A stretch of 64,000 nt of DNA, taken from NCBI RefSeq assembly GCF_004118325.1, contig NZ_RDFA01000003.1, forward strand, positions 372,001 to 436,000, given 5' to 3'. Under the pieces are notes generated by a model. That model was not told the DNA's origin. It saw only the letters and a program-made list of their open reading frames with translations, and ran no database searches. This document shows positions 31,907-40,266 of the stretch, piece by piece (position 1 is the first letter of the stretch; every line of letters begins with the position of its first letter). The translations under genes and the position numbers were made by a program. The stretch is from Halorientalis pallida. GTDB taxonomy: Archaea; Halobacteriota; Halobacteria; Halobacteriales; Haloarculaceae.

Positions 31907-33040
31907 ATGTCGTTCCGGCTTACAGCGGAGCAACGCGCCGTCCGGGAGGCGGTCAGGGAGTTCGGCGAGGCCGAGATCCGCCCGGTCGCGCGCGAGTACG
32001 AGGCCGAAGAGCGGTATCCACACGGCCTGCTCGAAGCGGCCGCGGAGTTGGACTTCGTGGCACCGAACGTCCCCGAGGCGTACGGCGGCGCGGGAATGGA
32101 CCCCGTCAGCGAACTCCTCGTCACCGAGGAGTTGTGGCGGGCCGACGCCGGCATCGGCGGGTCCATCTCTGCCGCCCGCTTCGGGACCGAGATGCTCCTG
32201 GAGTACGGTGACGACTGGATGAAAGAACAGTGGCTCCCGAAGATCACGGCCGGCGAGACGCCCATCTGTACGGGCATCTCCGAACCGGCCCACGGGAGCG
32301 ACGTCGCGGGGATGGAGACGACTGCCGAAAGGGACGGCGACGAGTTCGTCGTCGACGGACAGAAGATGTGGATCACCAACGGCACGGTCGCCGACGTGGC
32401 GATCATCATGGCCCGGACCGGCGGCGAGGGCCACGGCGGCATCTCCGCACTGCTCACGCCGACCGACGTGGACGGCTACGAGGCGACCCGCATCGACAAC
32501 AAGCTGGGCATCCGCGCCCAGGACACCGCCGAGATCGTGCTGGACGACCTGCGCATCCCGGCGGAGAACGTCGTCGGCGAGGTCGACAGGGGCTTCTACC
32601 AGCTCATGGAGTTTTTCGCCCCGGCGCGGGCGGACGTGGCCGCACAGGCCACCGGCGTCGCGCAGGCGGCGCTGGACGCCGCCGTGGAGTACGCCGACGA
32701 GCGCGAGCAGTTCGACCGGAAGATCTCGGAGTTCCAGGCCATCCAGCACAAACTCGCCGAGATGGCGACGAACGTGGAGGCGGCCCGGTCGATGGCCTAC
32801 CGCGCCGGCGCGGCCATCGACTCGGGCGACGACGCCCTGGCGACGAAACTCGCCAGCATGGCGAAACTGTTCGCCTCCGAGCGGGCCGTCGACGTGACCG
32901 ACGAGGCCATCCAGGTCCACGGCGGCGCGGGCTACGTCACCGACCACCCGGTCGAACGGTTCTACCGGGACGCTCGCATCACCAAGATCTACGACGGCAC
33001 CAGCGAGATTCAGAAGAATATCATCGCGGAGCACCTCTGA
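31907..33040 (+). CDS. Acyl-CoA dehydrogenase
   Basis: 377 aa, complete length. FAD- and substrate-binding motifs are present: TGISEPAHGSDVAGM, KMWITNGTVADV, the Gln/Arg region REQFDRKISEFQAIQ, and IQVHGGAGYVTDHPVERFYRD. It oxidises acyl-CoA to enoyl-CoA and passes electrons to ETF. At the place of the catalytic Glu in IYEGTSEIQ the protein has Asp363 (IYDGTSEIQ), and the alternative helix-G position holds Ala, so the base is unusual. The start at ATG 31907 has ACTTATTTT 27 nt upstream. It is followed 2 nt later by the alpha/beta hydrolase gene, one operon. Confidence 0.93.
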   Translation: MSFRLTAEQRAVREAVREFGEAEIRPVAREYEAEERYPHGLLEAAAELDFVAPNVPEAYGGAGMDPVSELLVTEELWRADAGIGGSISAARFGTEMLLEYGDDWMKEQWLPKITAGETPICTGISEPAHGSDVAGMETTAERDGDEFVVDGQKMWITNGTVADVAIIMARTGGEGHGGISALLTPTDVDGYEATRIDNKLGIRAQDTAEIVLDDLRIPAENVVGEVDRGFYQLMEFFAPARADVAAQATGVAQAALDAAVEYADEREQFDRKISEFQAIQHKLAEMATNVEAARSMAYRAGAAIDSGDDALATKLASMAKLFASERAVDVTDEAIQVHGGAGYVTDHPVERFYRDARITKIYDGTSEIQKNIIAEHL

Positions 33041-33042
33041 CG

Positions 33043-33918
33043 ATGTCCGAGACGCGCTACACACACGAGGAGTGGACGAACGAGCAAAGCGACGCGACCG
33101 TCACCGTCGACGGTCACGAGTTGTCGGTCGCGTTCTGGGATTCGGCGGACGACGGCGAGGCCGACACCGCGAACGACGACCCGCCGATCCTGTTCCTGCA
33201 CGGCATCCCGACGTGGTCGTACCTCTGGCGGGACGTGGCCCCGGCGGTCGCCGAGGCCACGGATCGCCGGGTGATCGTCCCCGACATGCTCGGGTACGGC
33301 AACTCGGCGATGCACGACGGGTTCGACCGGTCGGTCCGCGCGCAGGAACTGATGCTCCGGGATCTGCTCGACGAACTCGAGATCGACGAGTGCGCGCTGG
33401 TCGCCCACGACATCGGCGGCGGCGCGGCGGTGCGGTACGCCGCCCACCGGCCCGGCGAGGTGACCGATCTGGTGATGGCCAACGCGGTCTGTTACGACTC
33501 CTGGCCCGTCGAGTTCATCTCGAACCTCGGCCTGCCGGACACGGCCGAACAGGACCCCGAAGAGTTCCAGGCGATGCTGGACGGGGCCTTCCGGCAGGGG
33601 CTCTACCACGACGACGTCGACGAGACGTTCGTCGAGGGGATCGCCGCGCCGTGGGCAACCGAGCCGGGGCAGGTCTCGCTCAGTCGGAACGCGGTCGCGA
33701 CGAACACCAACCACACGACCGAGATCGACTACGGCGCGATCGAGGCCGATCTGCTCTGTCTCTGGGGCGCGCAGGACGTGATGCAGCCCCTCGAGTACGG
33801 GGAACGACTCGCCGAGGAGGTCGGCGGCGACGTGATCGAACTCGACGCCTACCACTGGGTCGTCGAAGACCGGCCGAAGCGGTTCGCCGAGGAAGTGTCG
33901 CAGTTTGTGTCCAAGTGA
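33043..33918 (+). CDS. Alpha/beta hydrolase of the haloalkane dehalogenase/epoxide hydrolase type
   Basis: 291 aa. The oxyanion motif FLHGIPTWSYLWR and nucleophile elbow VAHDIGGG with Asp123 (not Ser) place it in the dehalogenase/epoxide-hydrolase branch; the acid is probably in WGAQDVMQ and the base His in AYHWVVED. Such enzymes open C-halogen or epoxide bonds through an alkyl-enzyme ester. Its natural substrate cannot be read. It begins 2 nt after the acyl-CoA dehydrogenase stop, so the two are co-expressed, hinting at detoxification or use of a modified acyl substrate. Confidence 0.85.
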   Translation: MSETRYTHEEWTNEQSDATVTVDGHELSVAFWDSADDGEADTANDDPPILFLHGIPTWSYLWRDVAPAVAEATDRRVIVPDMLGYGNSAMHDGFDRSVRAQELMLRDLLDELEIDECALVAHDIGGGAAVRYAAHRPGEVTDLVMANAVCYDSWPVEFISNLGLPDTAEQDPEEFQAMLDGAFRQGLYHDDVDETFVEGIAAPWATEPGQVSLSRNAVATNTNHTTEIDYGAIEADLLCLWGAQDVMQPLEYGERLAEEVGGDVIELDAYHWVVEDRPKRFAEEVSQFVSK

Positions 33919-33922
33919 AAAG

Positions 33923-33930
33923 GATAAAAT
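33923..33930 (+). promoter_or_regulatory. TATA-like promoter of the HTH regulator
   Basis: GATAAAAT is centred 43 nt before GTG 33970 and would give a leader of about 17 nt carrying GGAGGGAGA (33958-33966), a strong Shine-Dalgarno. Leader plus Shine-Dalgarno explains the GTG start. Confidence 0.5.
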
Positions 33931-33969
33931 GAATCTGCAAACCACCACTGAGACGATGGAGGGAGACGC

Positions 33970-34491
33970 GTGAGCGGAGAACGTAGCGCACCGGACTGGG
34001 AGTTCAAGGAACGTGACGTGCTGATACTGCGCGAGCTATCGCGGGACCCACAGCTGTCCTCGCGTGACCTGGCGCGCATCCTCGAGACGGAACACGACAT
34101 CGAGGTATCCCACGTCACCGTCAGCGAGTCGATCCGCGGGATGCGCGAGGAAGGCGTCTTCCGAGAGGCGATCATCCCCAACGAGGAGTACTTCATCTTC
34201 GGGATGTTCGAGTTCAAGATCAACCCCGAGCAGTTCGAGGAAGGCTGGCGCGACGCCATGGAGTACATCCGGGACTCGCCGAATACGTTGATGTACTTCC
34301 TCTCGGACGGCGAGTACCAGTGGAAGTCGGTGATGATGTTCCCCGACCGACAGACCGAGTCCAAGTGGATCCACGACTTCTACAAGGAACACGGCCACGT
34401 CGTCCACAACATCCGCAACTCCGTGGTCCACAACGTCCTGAAGTTCCGGACCGATCCGGAGATTCTGGAGACGCTCCACGAGGACGACTGA
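33970..34491 (+). CDS. Lrp/AsnC-like winged-HTH regulator
   Basis: 173 aa, GTG start chosen from the Shine-Dalgarno at 33958-33966. Residues 15-70 form a winged HTH (ERDVLILRELSRDPQLSSRDLARILETEHDIEV in part, then VTVSESIRGMREEGVF). The remaining 100 residues resemble a ligand/oligomer domain but do not match the RAM/ACT core clearly. It sits between the acyl-CoA dehydrogenase operon and the convergent beta-oxidation operon, so control of fatty-acid genes is a fair inference. Confidence 0.75.
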   Translation: MSGERSAPDWEFKERDVLILRELSRDPQLSSRDLARILETEHDIEVSHVTVSESIRGMREEGVFREAIIPNEEYFIFGMFEFKINPEQFEEGWRDAMEYIRDSPNTLMYFLSDGEYQWKSVMMFPDRQTESKWIHDFYKEHGHVVHNIRNSVVHNVLKFRTDPEILETLHEDD

Positions 34492-34518
34492 AAGAACCGC
34501 GAGTTCCGCTCTTCCGCG

Positions 34519-34965
34519 TCAGGTCACGAGCGAGAGCATCTCACAGGACAACACGGTGTCGTCGTCCTGCGTGACCACGTCGATGTCGTACCGGACGACG
34601 CCAGTCGCGACTGGGTGATCGCGCTCTTGCTTGTCGAGGACTTCGATCTCGACGTGGATCGTGTCGCCGATGAACGTCGGTCCGACGAACCGCACCTCGT
34701 CGATACCGTAGAACGCGACGACGGCGTCGCGTTCCTGCTCCGACCGGGACTGCCAGAGCAGACCCGTCGCCATCGAGAACACCAGCATGCCGTGGGCGAT
34801 CCGCTCGCCGAACTGCGACTCGCCCATCGTCTCCGCGTCCGTGTGGAGGTGGTTGAAGTCGCCGCTGACGCCGGCGAAGTTGACCACGTCCGCCTCCGTG
34901 ACCGTCCGGGCCTGTGTCTCGCGCTGTTCGCCGATCTCGACCGTCTCGAAGTAACTCTCTGTCAT
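34519..34965 (-). CDS. MaoC-like (R)-enoyl-CoA hydratase
   Basis: 148 aa hot-dog fold. The hydratase signature VSGDFNHLHTD with catalytic Asp and His, then RIAHGMLVFSMATGLL, place it in the MaoC/PhaJ family, which hydrates enoyl-CoA to (R)-3-hydroxyacyl-CoA. Its ATG overlaps the thioesterase stop by 4 nt; it is third in an operon with the HCDH/hydratase fusion. It could feed PHA synthesis or provide the alternative stereochemical route. Confidence 0.88.
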   Translation of the reverse strand: MTESYFETVEIGEQRETQARTVTEADVVNFAGVSGDFNHLHTDAETMGESQFGERIAHGMLVFSMATGLLWQSRSEQERDAVVAFYGIDEVRFVGPTFIGDTIHVEIEVLDKQERDHPVATGVVRYDIDVVTQDDDTVLSCEMLSLVT

Positions 34966-35444
34966 AGGCTGCTGTCCGTGAATAGCCGGTAGGTCGTCGC
35001 ACCGATAGCCACGACCTTTCGTTCGCCGTCGTCGGTCTCGCCGGTGACGGTGACGCGGGTGACGCCGGTCGACGTGCCCGAGCGGATGACCTCCGCCTCG
35101 ACCTCGATGTCCGAGGTCGCCGGTCGGACGTACTTCACGTCCAGATCCGTCGTCGCGAGCGTCGTGTTCATCGGATCGTCCATCGTCGTCCGGAGCGCGA
35201 AGGCGCTACAGGTGTCGATCAGCGTGGCGGTCACGCCGCCGTGGATCGTCCCCGTCACCCAGTTGGCCAGTTTCTCCTGGTAAGGCAGGTGCATGACTGC
35301 CCGGCCCTCCTCCAGGTCCTCGACCGTGATGTTCAGCCACGAGAGGTAGCCGTGGTTCTCCAGGACGTACGCGGCCACCTCCGCGCTGGGGGCGTCCGGG
35401 TCGATGTCGACCGGGGTCGACTGCCCGTCGTCACCCTCGCCCAT
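34962..35444 (-). CDS. PaaI-like hot-dog thioesterase
   Basis: 160 aa. The motif WVTGTIHGGVTATLIDTCSA contains the family's HGG loop and acidic catalytic region, followed by VKYVRPA. It hydrolyses acyl- or aryl-CoA thioesters. Its ATG follows the fusion gene's stop with no gap and its stop overlaps maoC, so the three genes form one translation-coupled unit. A DHNA-CoA thioesterase role in the menaquinone pathway cannot be excluded, but its neighbours favour fatty-acid turnover. Confidence 0.85.
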   Translation of the reverse strand: MGEGDDGQSTPVDIDPDAPSAEVAAYVLENHGYLSWLNITVEDLEEGRAVMHLPYQEKLANWVTGTIHGGVTATLIDTCSAFALRTTMDDPMNTTLATTDLDVKYVRPATSDIEVEAEVIRSGTSTGVTRVTVTGETDDGERKVVAIGATTYRLFTDSSL

Positions 35445-37403
35445 CTATTTGCCCTCGAACTCGGGGTCGCGGTCCTCGGCGAACGCCGACGTGCCCTCGA
35501 GCACGTCCTCGGTACTGAGCAGCAGGCCGAAGCTCTGACTCTCCATGGTCAGCGCGGCCTCCAGACTCGCGTCCTCGCCGCGGTTCATCACCTTCTTGGC
35601 GTAGTCGAGTGCGACCGGCGGGCCCTCGACGATGTCGTCGACGAACTCGGCGCAGACGTCGTCGAACTCGTCGGCGTCCACCGCACGGTTGATGAGGCCC
35701 CAGTTCTCGGCGCGTTCGGCGGAGATGCGCTCGCCGCGGAAGACGAGTTCCTTGGCACGTGCTTCGCCGATCATCCGCATCGTGCGCTGGGTGCCGCCGC
35801 CGCCGGGCAGCAGGCCGAGGTTGATCTCGGGGAAGCCGAACTCGGAGTCCTCGGTAGCGACCCGGAGGTCACAGGCCAGCGCGAGTTCGTGGCCGCCGCC
35901 GAGACAGAAGCCGTCGATCTTCGCGATGGTGGGCTTGGGGAAGTCGTTGACCGTCTCGAACATCGAGGTGATGGTGCCCCGCTCCCAGGGTTTCGCACCG
36001 GCGAAGCCGCCGATGTCCGCACCGGCACAGAACGCACGGTCGCCAGCGCCCTCGAAGGTCGCGACGCGCACTTCGTCGAGGTCGGCGTTGTCGAGGACGT
36101 GTTCGATCTCGTCCATCAGGTCCTCGTTGAGCGCGTTCATGCGCTCGGGCCGGTCGAGTTCGATGGCCAGCACCTCGCCCTCCTCGAGGACGTTCAGGGT
36201 GCGGTACTCGCGGTCGCCGTCGTCGCCACCGTACTCGTAGAAGCCCTGGCCGGCGTCTTCGCCGGTGTGGCCGTTGTTGACGAGTTCGACGAGGTAGTCG
36301 GCAGGCCGGTAGCGTTCGGCCTCGGTCTCCTCGTACAGCGTCTCCAGTTTCTCAAGCACCGCGTCGAGGCCGATCTTGTCCGCACGCCGGCAGGGGCCCT
36401 CGGGGAAGCCGGCACCGAGACGCATCCCGGTGTCGATGGCGTCGGGCGTGGCAACGTCGTTGCCGATCAGCTTGGCGGCCTCGTTGACCATCCGACCCTC
36501 GATGCGGAGCCAGTCGAAGTCCTCCGAGACGTCCTCGTGGCCGTAGTCGGCCCCGTCGCCGTCCTCGTAGTCGTAGTAGCCCTTGCCCGTCTTCTGACCG
36601 AGTTCGTCGGCCTCGACTTTCTCCTCGACGATGGGCGGCACCGGCTTGCCCGCTTCCTTCCGGACGTGGTAGCCGATGTCGATCCCGGTGAGGTCACCGA
36701 GCTCGAAGGGCCCCATCGGGTAGCCGCGTTCGTGAACCATCGTGGCGTCGGCCTCGCGGATGGTGGCCTCGTCGGCGCTGACCATCCAGCCGGCCTCGTC
36801 GCCGAACGGGCCGAGCACGGAGTTGACGACGAAGCCGTTCACGTCCTTGCGGACGTAGATCGGCGTCTTGTCGATGGACTCGACGAAGTCGTAGACGGTT
36901 TCGGCCGTCTCGTCGCTGGTCTCCTCGCCGTAGATGACCTCGACGAGGTCCATCTTCACCGGCGGGTTGAAGAAGTGCATCCCGACGACCTTGTCGGGCT
37001 TGTCCGTGGCCGTCGCGATCTCCGTGATCGACAGGGAGGAGGTGTTCGACGCGAGGATGGCGTCTTCGGGCGTGAAATCAGTGAGCTCGCCGTAGATCTC
37101 CTTTTTCAGCTCCATCTGCTCGGGTGCGGCCTCGATCACGAGGTCCACGTCCTCGACGGCGGTCTCCAGATCGACCTCGGTATCGATCCGGGCCATCACG
37201 TCGTCGGCGTCCTCGTCGACGAGGCCCTTCTCGGACAGCTTCTCGAGGCTCCACTGGATGTCCTCGTAGCCCTCGTCGACGATCTCCTGTTCGATGTCCC
37301 GCATCACGACGTCGTAGCCGGCGATAGCCACGACCTCTGTGATGCCGTGACCCATGTTCCCGGCGCCGAGCACTGCGACTCGCTCGATGTCGTCAACTGA
37401 CAT
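35445..37403 (-). CDS. 3-hydroxyacyl-CoA dehydrogenase/enoyl-CoA hydratase fusion
   Basis: 652 aa. Residues 1-180 are the NAD-binding HCDH domain (VAVLGAGNMGHGITEVVAIAG; SNTSSLSITEIA; HFFNPPVKMDLVEVI), 185-285 and about 290-385 the two C-terminal HCDH modules, the first with FVVNSVLGPF and the second with RLGAGFPEGPCRRADKIG. Residues about 395-652 form a crotonase domain (NVLEEGEVLAIELDRPERMN; AGDRAFCAGADIGGFAG; IDGFCLGGGHELALACDL). It performs two successive beta-oxidation steps, like bacterial FadB in reversed domain order. Start ATG 37403 with TATA-like GGTATAAC 27 nt upstream. First gene of the operon with thioesterase and maoC. Confidence 0.92.
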   Translation of the reverse strand: MSVDDIERVAVLGAGNMGHGITEVVAIAGYDVVMRDIEQEIVDEGYEDIQWSLEKLSEKGLVDEDADDVMARIDTEVDLETAVEDVDLVIEAAPEQMELKKEIYGELTDFTPEDAILASNTSSLSITEIATATDKPDKVVGMHFFNPPVKMDLVEVIYGEETSDETAETVYDFVESIDKTPIYVRKDVNGFVVNSVLGPFGDEAGWMVSADEATIREADATMVHERGYPMGPFELGDLTGIDIGYHVRKEAGKPVPPIVEEKVEADELGQKTGKGYYDYEDGDGADYGHEDVSEDFDWLRIEGRMVNEAAKLIGNDVATPDAIDTGMRLGAGFPEGPCRRADKIGLDAVLEKLETLYEETEAERYRPADYLVELVNNGHTGEDAGQGFYEYGGDDGDREYRTLNVLEEGEVLAIELDRPERMNALNEDLMDEIEHVLDNADLDEVRVATFEGAGDRAFCAGADIGGFAGAKPWERGTITSMFETVNDFPKPTIAKIDGFCLGGGHELALACDLRVATEDSEFGFPEINLGLLPGGGGTQRTMRMIGEARAKELVFRGERISAERAENWGLINRAVDADEFDDVCAEFVDDIVEGPPVALDYAKKVMNRGEDASLEAALTMESQSFGLLLSTEDVLEGTSAFAEDRDPEFEGK

Positions 37404-37634
37404 GCGGGGTAGCTGTACCCCCACCGGTATAACTCCACCGGAGCAGTAGAACACTGTTAGATTGATTCAGATACGTCTCTTCAGTTGTAAAGTAGAGAGG
37501 GGTGAGCAGGTGATCGTGTTAAGACCTGCCTGGTACACCGGGTACAGGTTGCAACCCAACAGATCCTTCCAACGTTTCGTATATATGCTTTTCGTCTTCC
37601 ATCGGAAGGGATTACTACCAGGCCTTCGTGAAGC

Positions 37635-37641
37635 GTTAATG
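37635..37641 (+). promoter_or_regulatory. TATA-like promoter of the thiolase operon
   Basis: TTAATGG lies 53 nt before ATG 37691, giving a leader of about 28 nt. A second A/T box (TATATAT, 37580-37586) lies further up and may add a longer transcript. Confidence 0.4.
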
Positions 37642-37690
37642 GTATGTACTGGCAACGCAGCACCGGTCCGGTCGCCGTGAGGTGGTCCGG

Positions 37691-38686
37691 ATGGTCGTGA
37701 TCGACGGACACGGTGGTTACGTGCCGCTGTACCGCGTCGACAGGAGCGAGGTGGCCGCCCAGCACGGCGGCCGGGGCCGCGGCGAGAGCGCCGTCCCGGC
37801 CCGCGACGAGAACCACGTCACGATGGCCTGTGAGGCCGCCGACAACGCGCTGGCCCGAGCCGACGTGGCCGGCGCTGACCTCGGTGCCGTCGTCACCGCG
37901 AGCGTGAGCGACCCCTTCGCCGAGCACGGGATCGCGGCCCACGTCGCCTATCGACTCGGCGCCACCGGCGACGTGCGCACGACTGACCTGCGCGGGAGTC
38001 GTCGTGCCGCCACCGACGCCCTCGCGTCGGCCCGGGAGTTCGTCGTCGCGAACGACGCGCCGGCGCTGGTCGTCGGCGTCGACGTACTCCCCGCCGACCC
38101 CGACAGCGACGACGTGGCCGAGGCCGGCGCGGGCGCGGGCGCTGTCGTCCTCCGACCCGAGGCCGACGAGCCAGCCGCCGATCTCACCGGTTTCGGCCAG
38201 GCGACGACCGGCTTCGTCGAGCACCACCGCCGGCACGGCGAGGCCGCCGAGACGGGCGACGCCAAGTTCGAGGGCCGACACGGCGTCGGCGAGGCCGCAC
38301 CCGCGGCCACCGAGCGGGCGCTCGACGGTGCGGCGCCCGTGAAAGCCGTCGCCGCCGCGCCCAGCGGTCGACTCGCCGGGGCCGCTCTCGGCGGCGTCGA
38401 CGCGGAACAGGTCTCGACGCGCGAACAGGTCGGCGACGCCGGCGCGGCCGCCGCCCTGCTCGACCTGGCCCACCTGCTGGAGACTGCCGACGCCGGCGAC
38501 ACGGCAGTCGTCGTCGCGTACGGCGCGGGCGGTGCGGGCGCGGTCGCACTGCAGACCGCCGACGGCGTCGGGACCACCGACGCTCGGTCGGTCGCCACGT
38601 ACCTCGACGCCAAAGAAGAAACGACGTACGCCAAACATCTCGAGTATCGTGAACCCGTCGAGTACGAGGGGGTGAAGACGCCATGA
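37691..38686 (+). CDS. HMG-CoA-synthase/KAS III-like thiolase-fold protein without catalytic Cys
   Basis: 331 aa. The thiolase-superfamily two-half fold is recognisable (VTMACEAADNALARADVA; FVVANDAPALVVGVDVLP; C-terminal AVVVAYGAGGAGAVAL). At the nucleophile segment the sequence is DLRGSRRAATDAL (residues 99-111), with Ser/Arg where HMG-CoA synthases have Ala-Cys; the only cysteine, Cys47, is elsewhere. So it is probably a non-catalytic partner. It is followed by DUF35 and thiolase genes with 4-nt overlaps, the order of archaeal thiolase/DUF35/HMGCS complexes. A structural or channelling role is inferred. Confidence 0.75.
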   Translation: MVVIDGHGGYVPLYRVDRSEVAAQHGGRGRGESAVPARDENHVTMACEAADNALARADVAGADLGAVVTASVSDPFAEHGIAAHVAYRLGATGDVRTTDLRGSRRAATDALASAREFVVANDAPALVVGVDVLPADPDSDDVAEAGAGAGAVVLRPEADEPAADLTGFGQATTGFVEHHRRHGEAAETGDAKFEGRHGVGEAAPAATERALDGAAPVKAVAAAPSGRLAGAALGGVDAEQVSTREQVGDAGAAAALLDLAHLLETADAGDTAVVVAYGAGGAGAVALQTADGVGTTDARSVATYLDAKEETTYAKHLEYREPVEYEGVKTP

Positions 38687-39099
38687 GCGGCCCACGCTAC
38701 GAGCGCAGCAAGCGCCAGGACCAGCACCTGATCGGCTTCGAGTGTCAGGCCTGTGGCTGGGTCTCGTTCCCCGAGGAGAAACGAACCTGCAAGCGCTGTG
38801 GGGACGCCCCGGCCGAGATGGAAGAAGTCCAGCTAGCGGAGCGCGGGGAGATCCAGACGTTCGTCGTCCAGCAGTACCTGCCCGACGACATCGAGACGCC
38901 CCAGCCCGTCGCCATCGTCGACCTGCCCCAGGAGGGCGAGGGCGAGCCGGCGCGGGCGTACGGCCTGCTGACCGAGACCGATCTCGAGGAGATCGACGTG
39001 GGCACCGAGGTCGTGGCCCGGTTCCGCGAGCTGTTCAGCGACGGTGAGCGGCCGATCAACTCGTTCAAGTTCAGCGTTCCGCGGGAGGAGAAAGCATGA
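38683..39099 (+). CDS. DUF35 OB-fold protein with zinc ribbon
   Basis: 138 aa. Cys21, Cys24, Cys36 and Cys39 (ECQACGWVSF, RTCKRCGD) form a rubredoxin-like zinc ribbon; the rest is an OB fold (FVVQQYLPDD to FRELFSDGE). In archaea DUF35 proteins bridge acetoacetyl-CoA thiolase and HMG-CoA synthase and bind CoA. It overlaps both neighbours by 4 nt, so it should hold this thiolase to its HMGCS-like partner. Confidence 0.92.
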   Translation: MSGPRYERSKRQDQHLIGFECQACGWVSFPEEKRTCKRCGDAPAEMEEVQLAERGEIQTFVVQQYLPDDIETPQPVAIVDLPQEGEGEPARAYGLLTETDLEEIDVGTEVVARFRELFSDGERPINSFKFSVPREEKA

Positions 39100-40253
39100 C
39101 GGATCCACACGTCGTCGGCGCAGGGATGATCGACTTCGGCGAACTGTACGAGCAGAGCTTCGACGACCTGCTCGAATCGGCCTACCTCTCGCTCGTCGAG
39201 AACGTCGACAAGGGCGTCGACCCGAGCGACATCGACGCCGCCTGGTACGGCACCATCGACATCGCCAACGAGGGATCCTCGGGCTCGGCGGTCGCCCACG
39301 CCACCGGCCTGTTCGAGACGCCGATCACTCGCGTCGAGAACGCCTGTGCCACCGGGAGCGACGCGTTCCGCAACGCGGCACAGGCCGTGAAGGCGGGCGA
39401 CGCCGAGGTCGCGCTGGTCATCGGCGCGGAGAAGATGACCGACTCCACCGAGGGCCTGATCGCCAGCGCCGCGCTCGAACGGCTCTGGCGGGGGCGCGGC
39501 GTCACGATGCCCGCCTACTTCGGGATGCGCGCGACCCGCCACCTCGAAGAGTACGAGACCACCCGCGAGCAGATCGCAGAGATCAGCGTCAAGAACCACG
39601 AGAACGGGACGAAGTACCCCCACGCACACCAGCAGTTCGAGTGCACGGTCGAAGACGTGAAAGAGTCCCCCACGGTCTCGTACCCGCTCAACCTCTACGA
39701 CTGCTGTCCGGTCACCGACGGCGCGTGTGCGGTGCTGGTGACCAGCGAGGAGCGCGCACGCGAGTTCACCGACGACCCGATCCGGGTCGCGGGCTACGGT
39801 CTCGCCAGCGACACCTTCCAGCGGGGCGCACCCGAAGCGCTGACGAACTTCCCGGCGACGCGCCAGGCCTCCAGCCAGGCCTACGAGCGCGCCGGCCTCG
39901 GCCCCGACGATATCGACGTGGCCGAGGTCCACGACTGTTTCTCCATCACCGAGCTGATCACCTACGAGGACCTCGGGTTCTGCGAGGAAGGCACGGGCGG
40001 TCAGTTCGTCGACGAGGGACGGCCGCACCTCGACGGCGACAAACCCGTCAACCCCTCGGGCGGTCTGCTCTCGAAGGGCCACCCCATCGGGGCGACGGGC
40101 GTCGCCCAGGTCGCCGAGATCTTCGAGCAGTTGCGGGGCGAAGCGGGTGACGTGCAGGTCGACGAGCCGGAGGTCGGCCTCCAGCACAACATCGGTATCG
40201 GCCGCAACGCGACCGGTGCGGTCTCCTGCGTGAATATTCTGGAACGACCCTGA
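39096..40253 (+). CDS. Acetyl-CoA acetyltransferase-type thiolase (archaeal, SCP2-like)
   Basis: 385 aa. Nucleophile Cys84 in ENACATGSDAFRN, GGLLSKGHPIGATG with His, and the C-terminal QHNIGIGRNATG in place of the CxG of bacterial thiolases, as usual in SCP2-type archaeal thiolases. It condenses or cleaves acetoacetyl-CoA or longer 3-ketoacyl-CoA. It is the last gene of the operon HMGCS-like/DUF35/thiolase and lies next to beta-oxidation genes, so degradation is as likely as mevalonate supply. Confidence 0.9.
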   Translation: MTDPHVVGAGMIDFGELYEQSFDDLLESAYLSLVENVDKGVDPSDIDAAWYGTIDIANEGSSGSAVAHATGLFETPITRVENACATGSDAFRNAAQAVKAGDAEVALVIGAEKMTDSTEGLIASAALERLWRGRGVTMPAYFGMRATRHLEEYETTREQIAEISVKNHENGTKYPHAHQQFECTVEDVKESPTVSYPLNLYDCCPVTDGACAVLVTSEERAREFTDDPIRVAGYGLASDTFQRGAPEALTNFPATRQASSQAYERAGLGPDDIDVAEVHDCFSITELITYEDLGFCEEGTGGQFVDEGRPHLDGDKPVNPSGGLLSKGHPIGATGVAQVAEIFEQLRGEAGDVQVDEPEVGLQHNIGIGRNATGAVSCVNILERP

Positions 40254-40266
40254 GACGCCCGTCGTC

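Noticed and set aside
35241-37400. A 719-codon plus-strand frame antisense to the HCDH/hydratase fusion and thioesterase
   Set aside because: Shadow of the real genes; hydrophobic Val/Leu/Asp-rich pattern typical of the complement of acidic halophile genes.
37565-37609. CCTTCC/GGAAGG inverted repeat around a TATATAT box
   Set aside because: Arms are only six bases and 33 nt apart; chance is a sufficient explanation.
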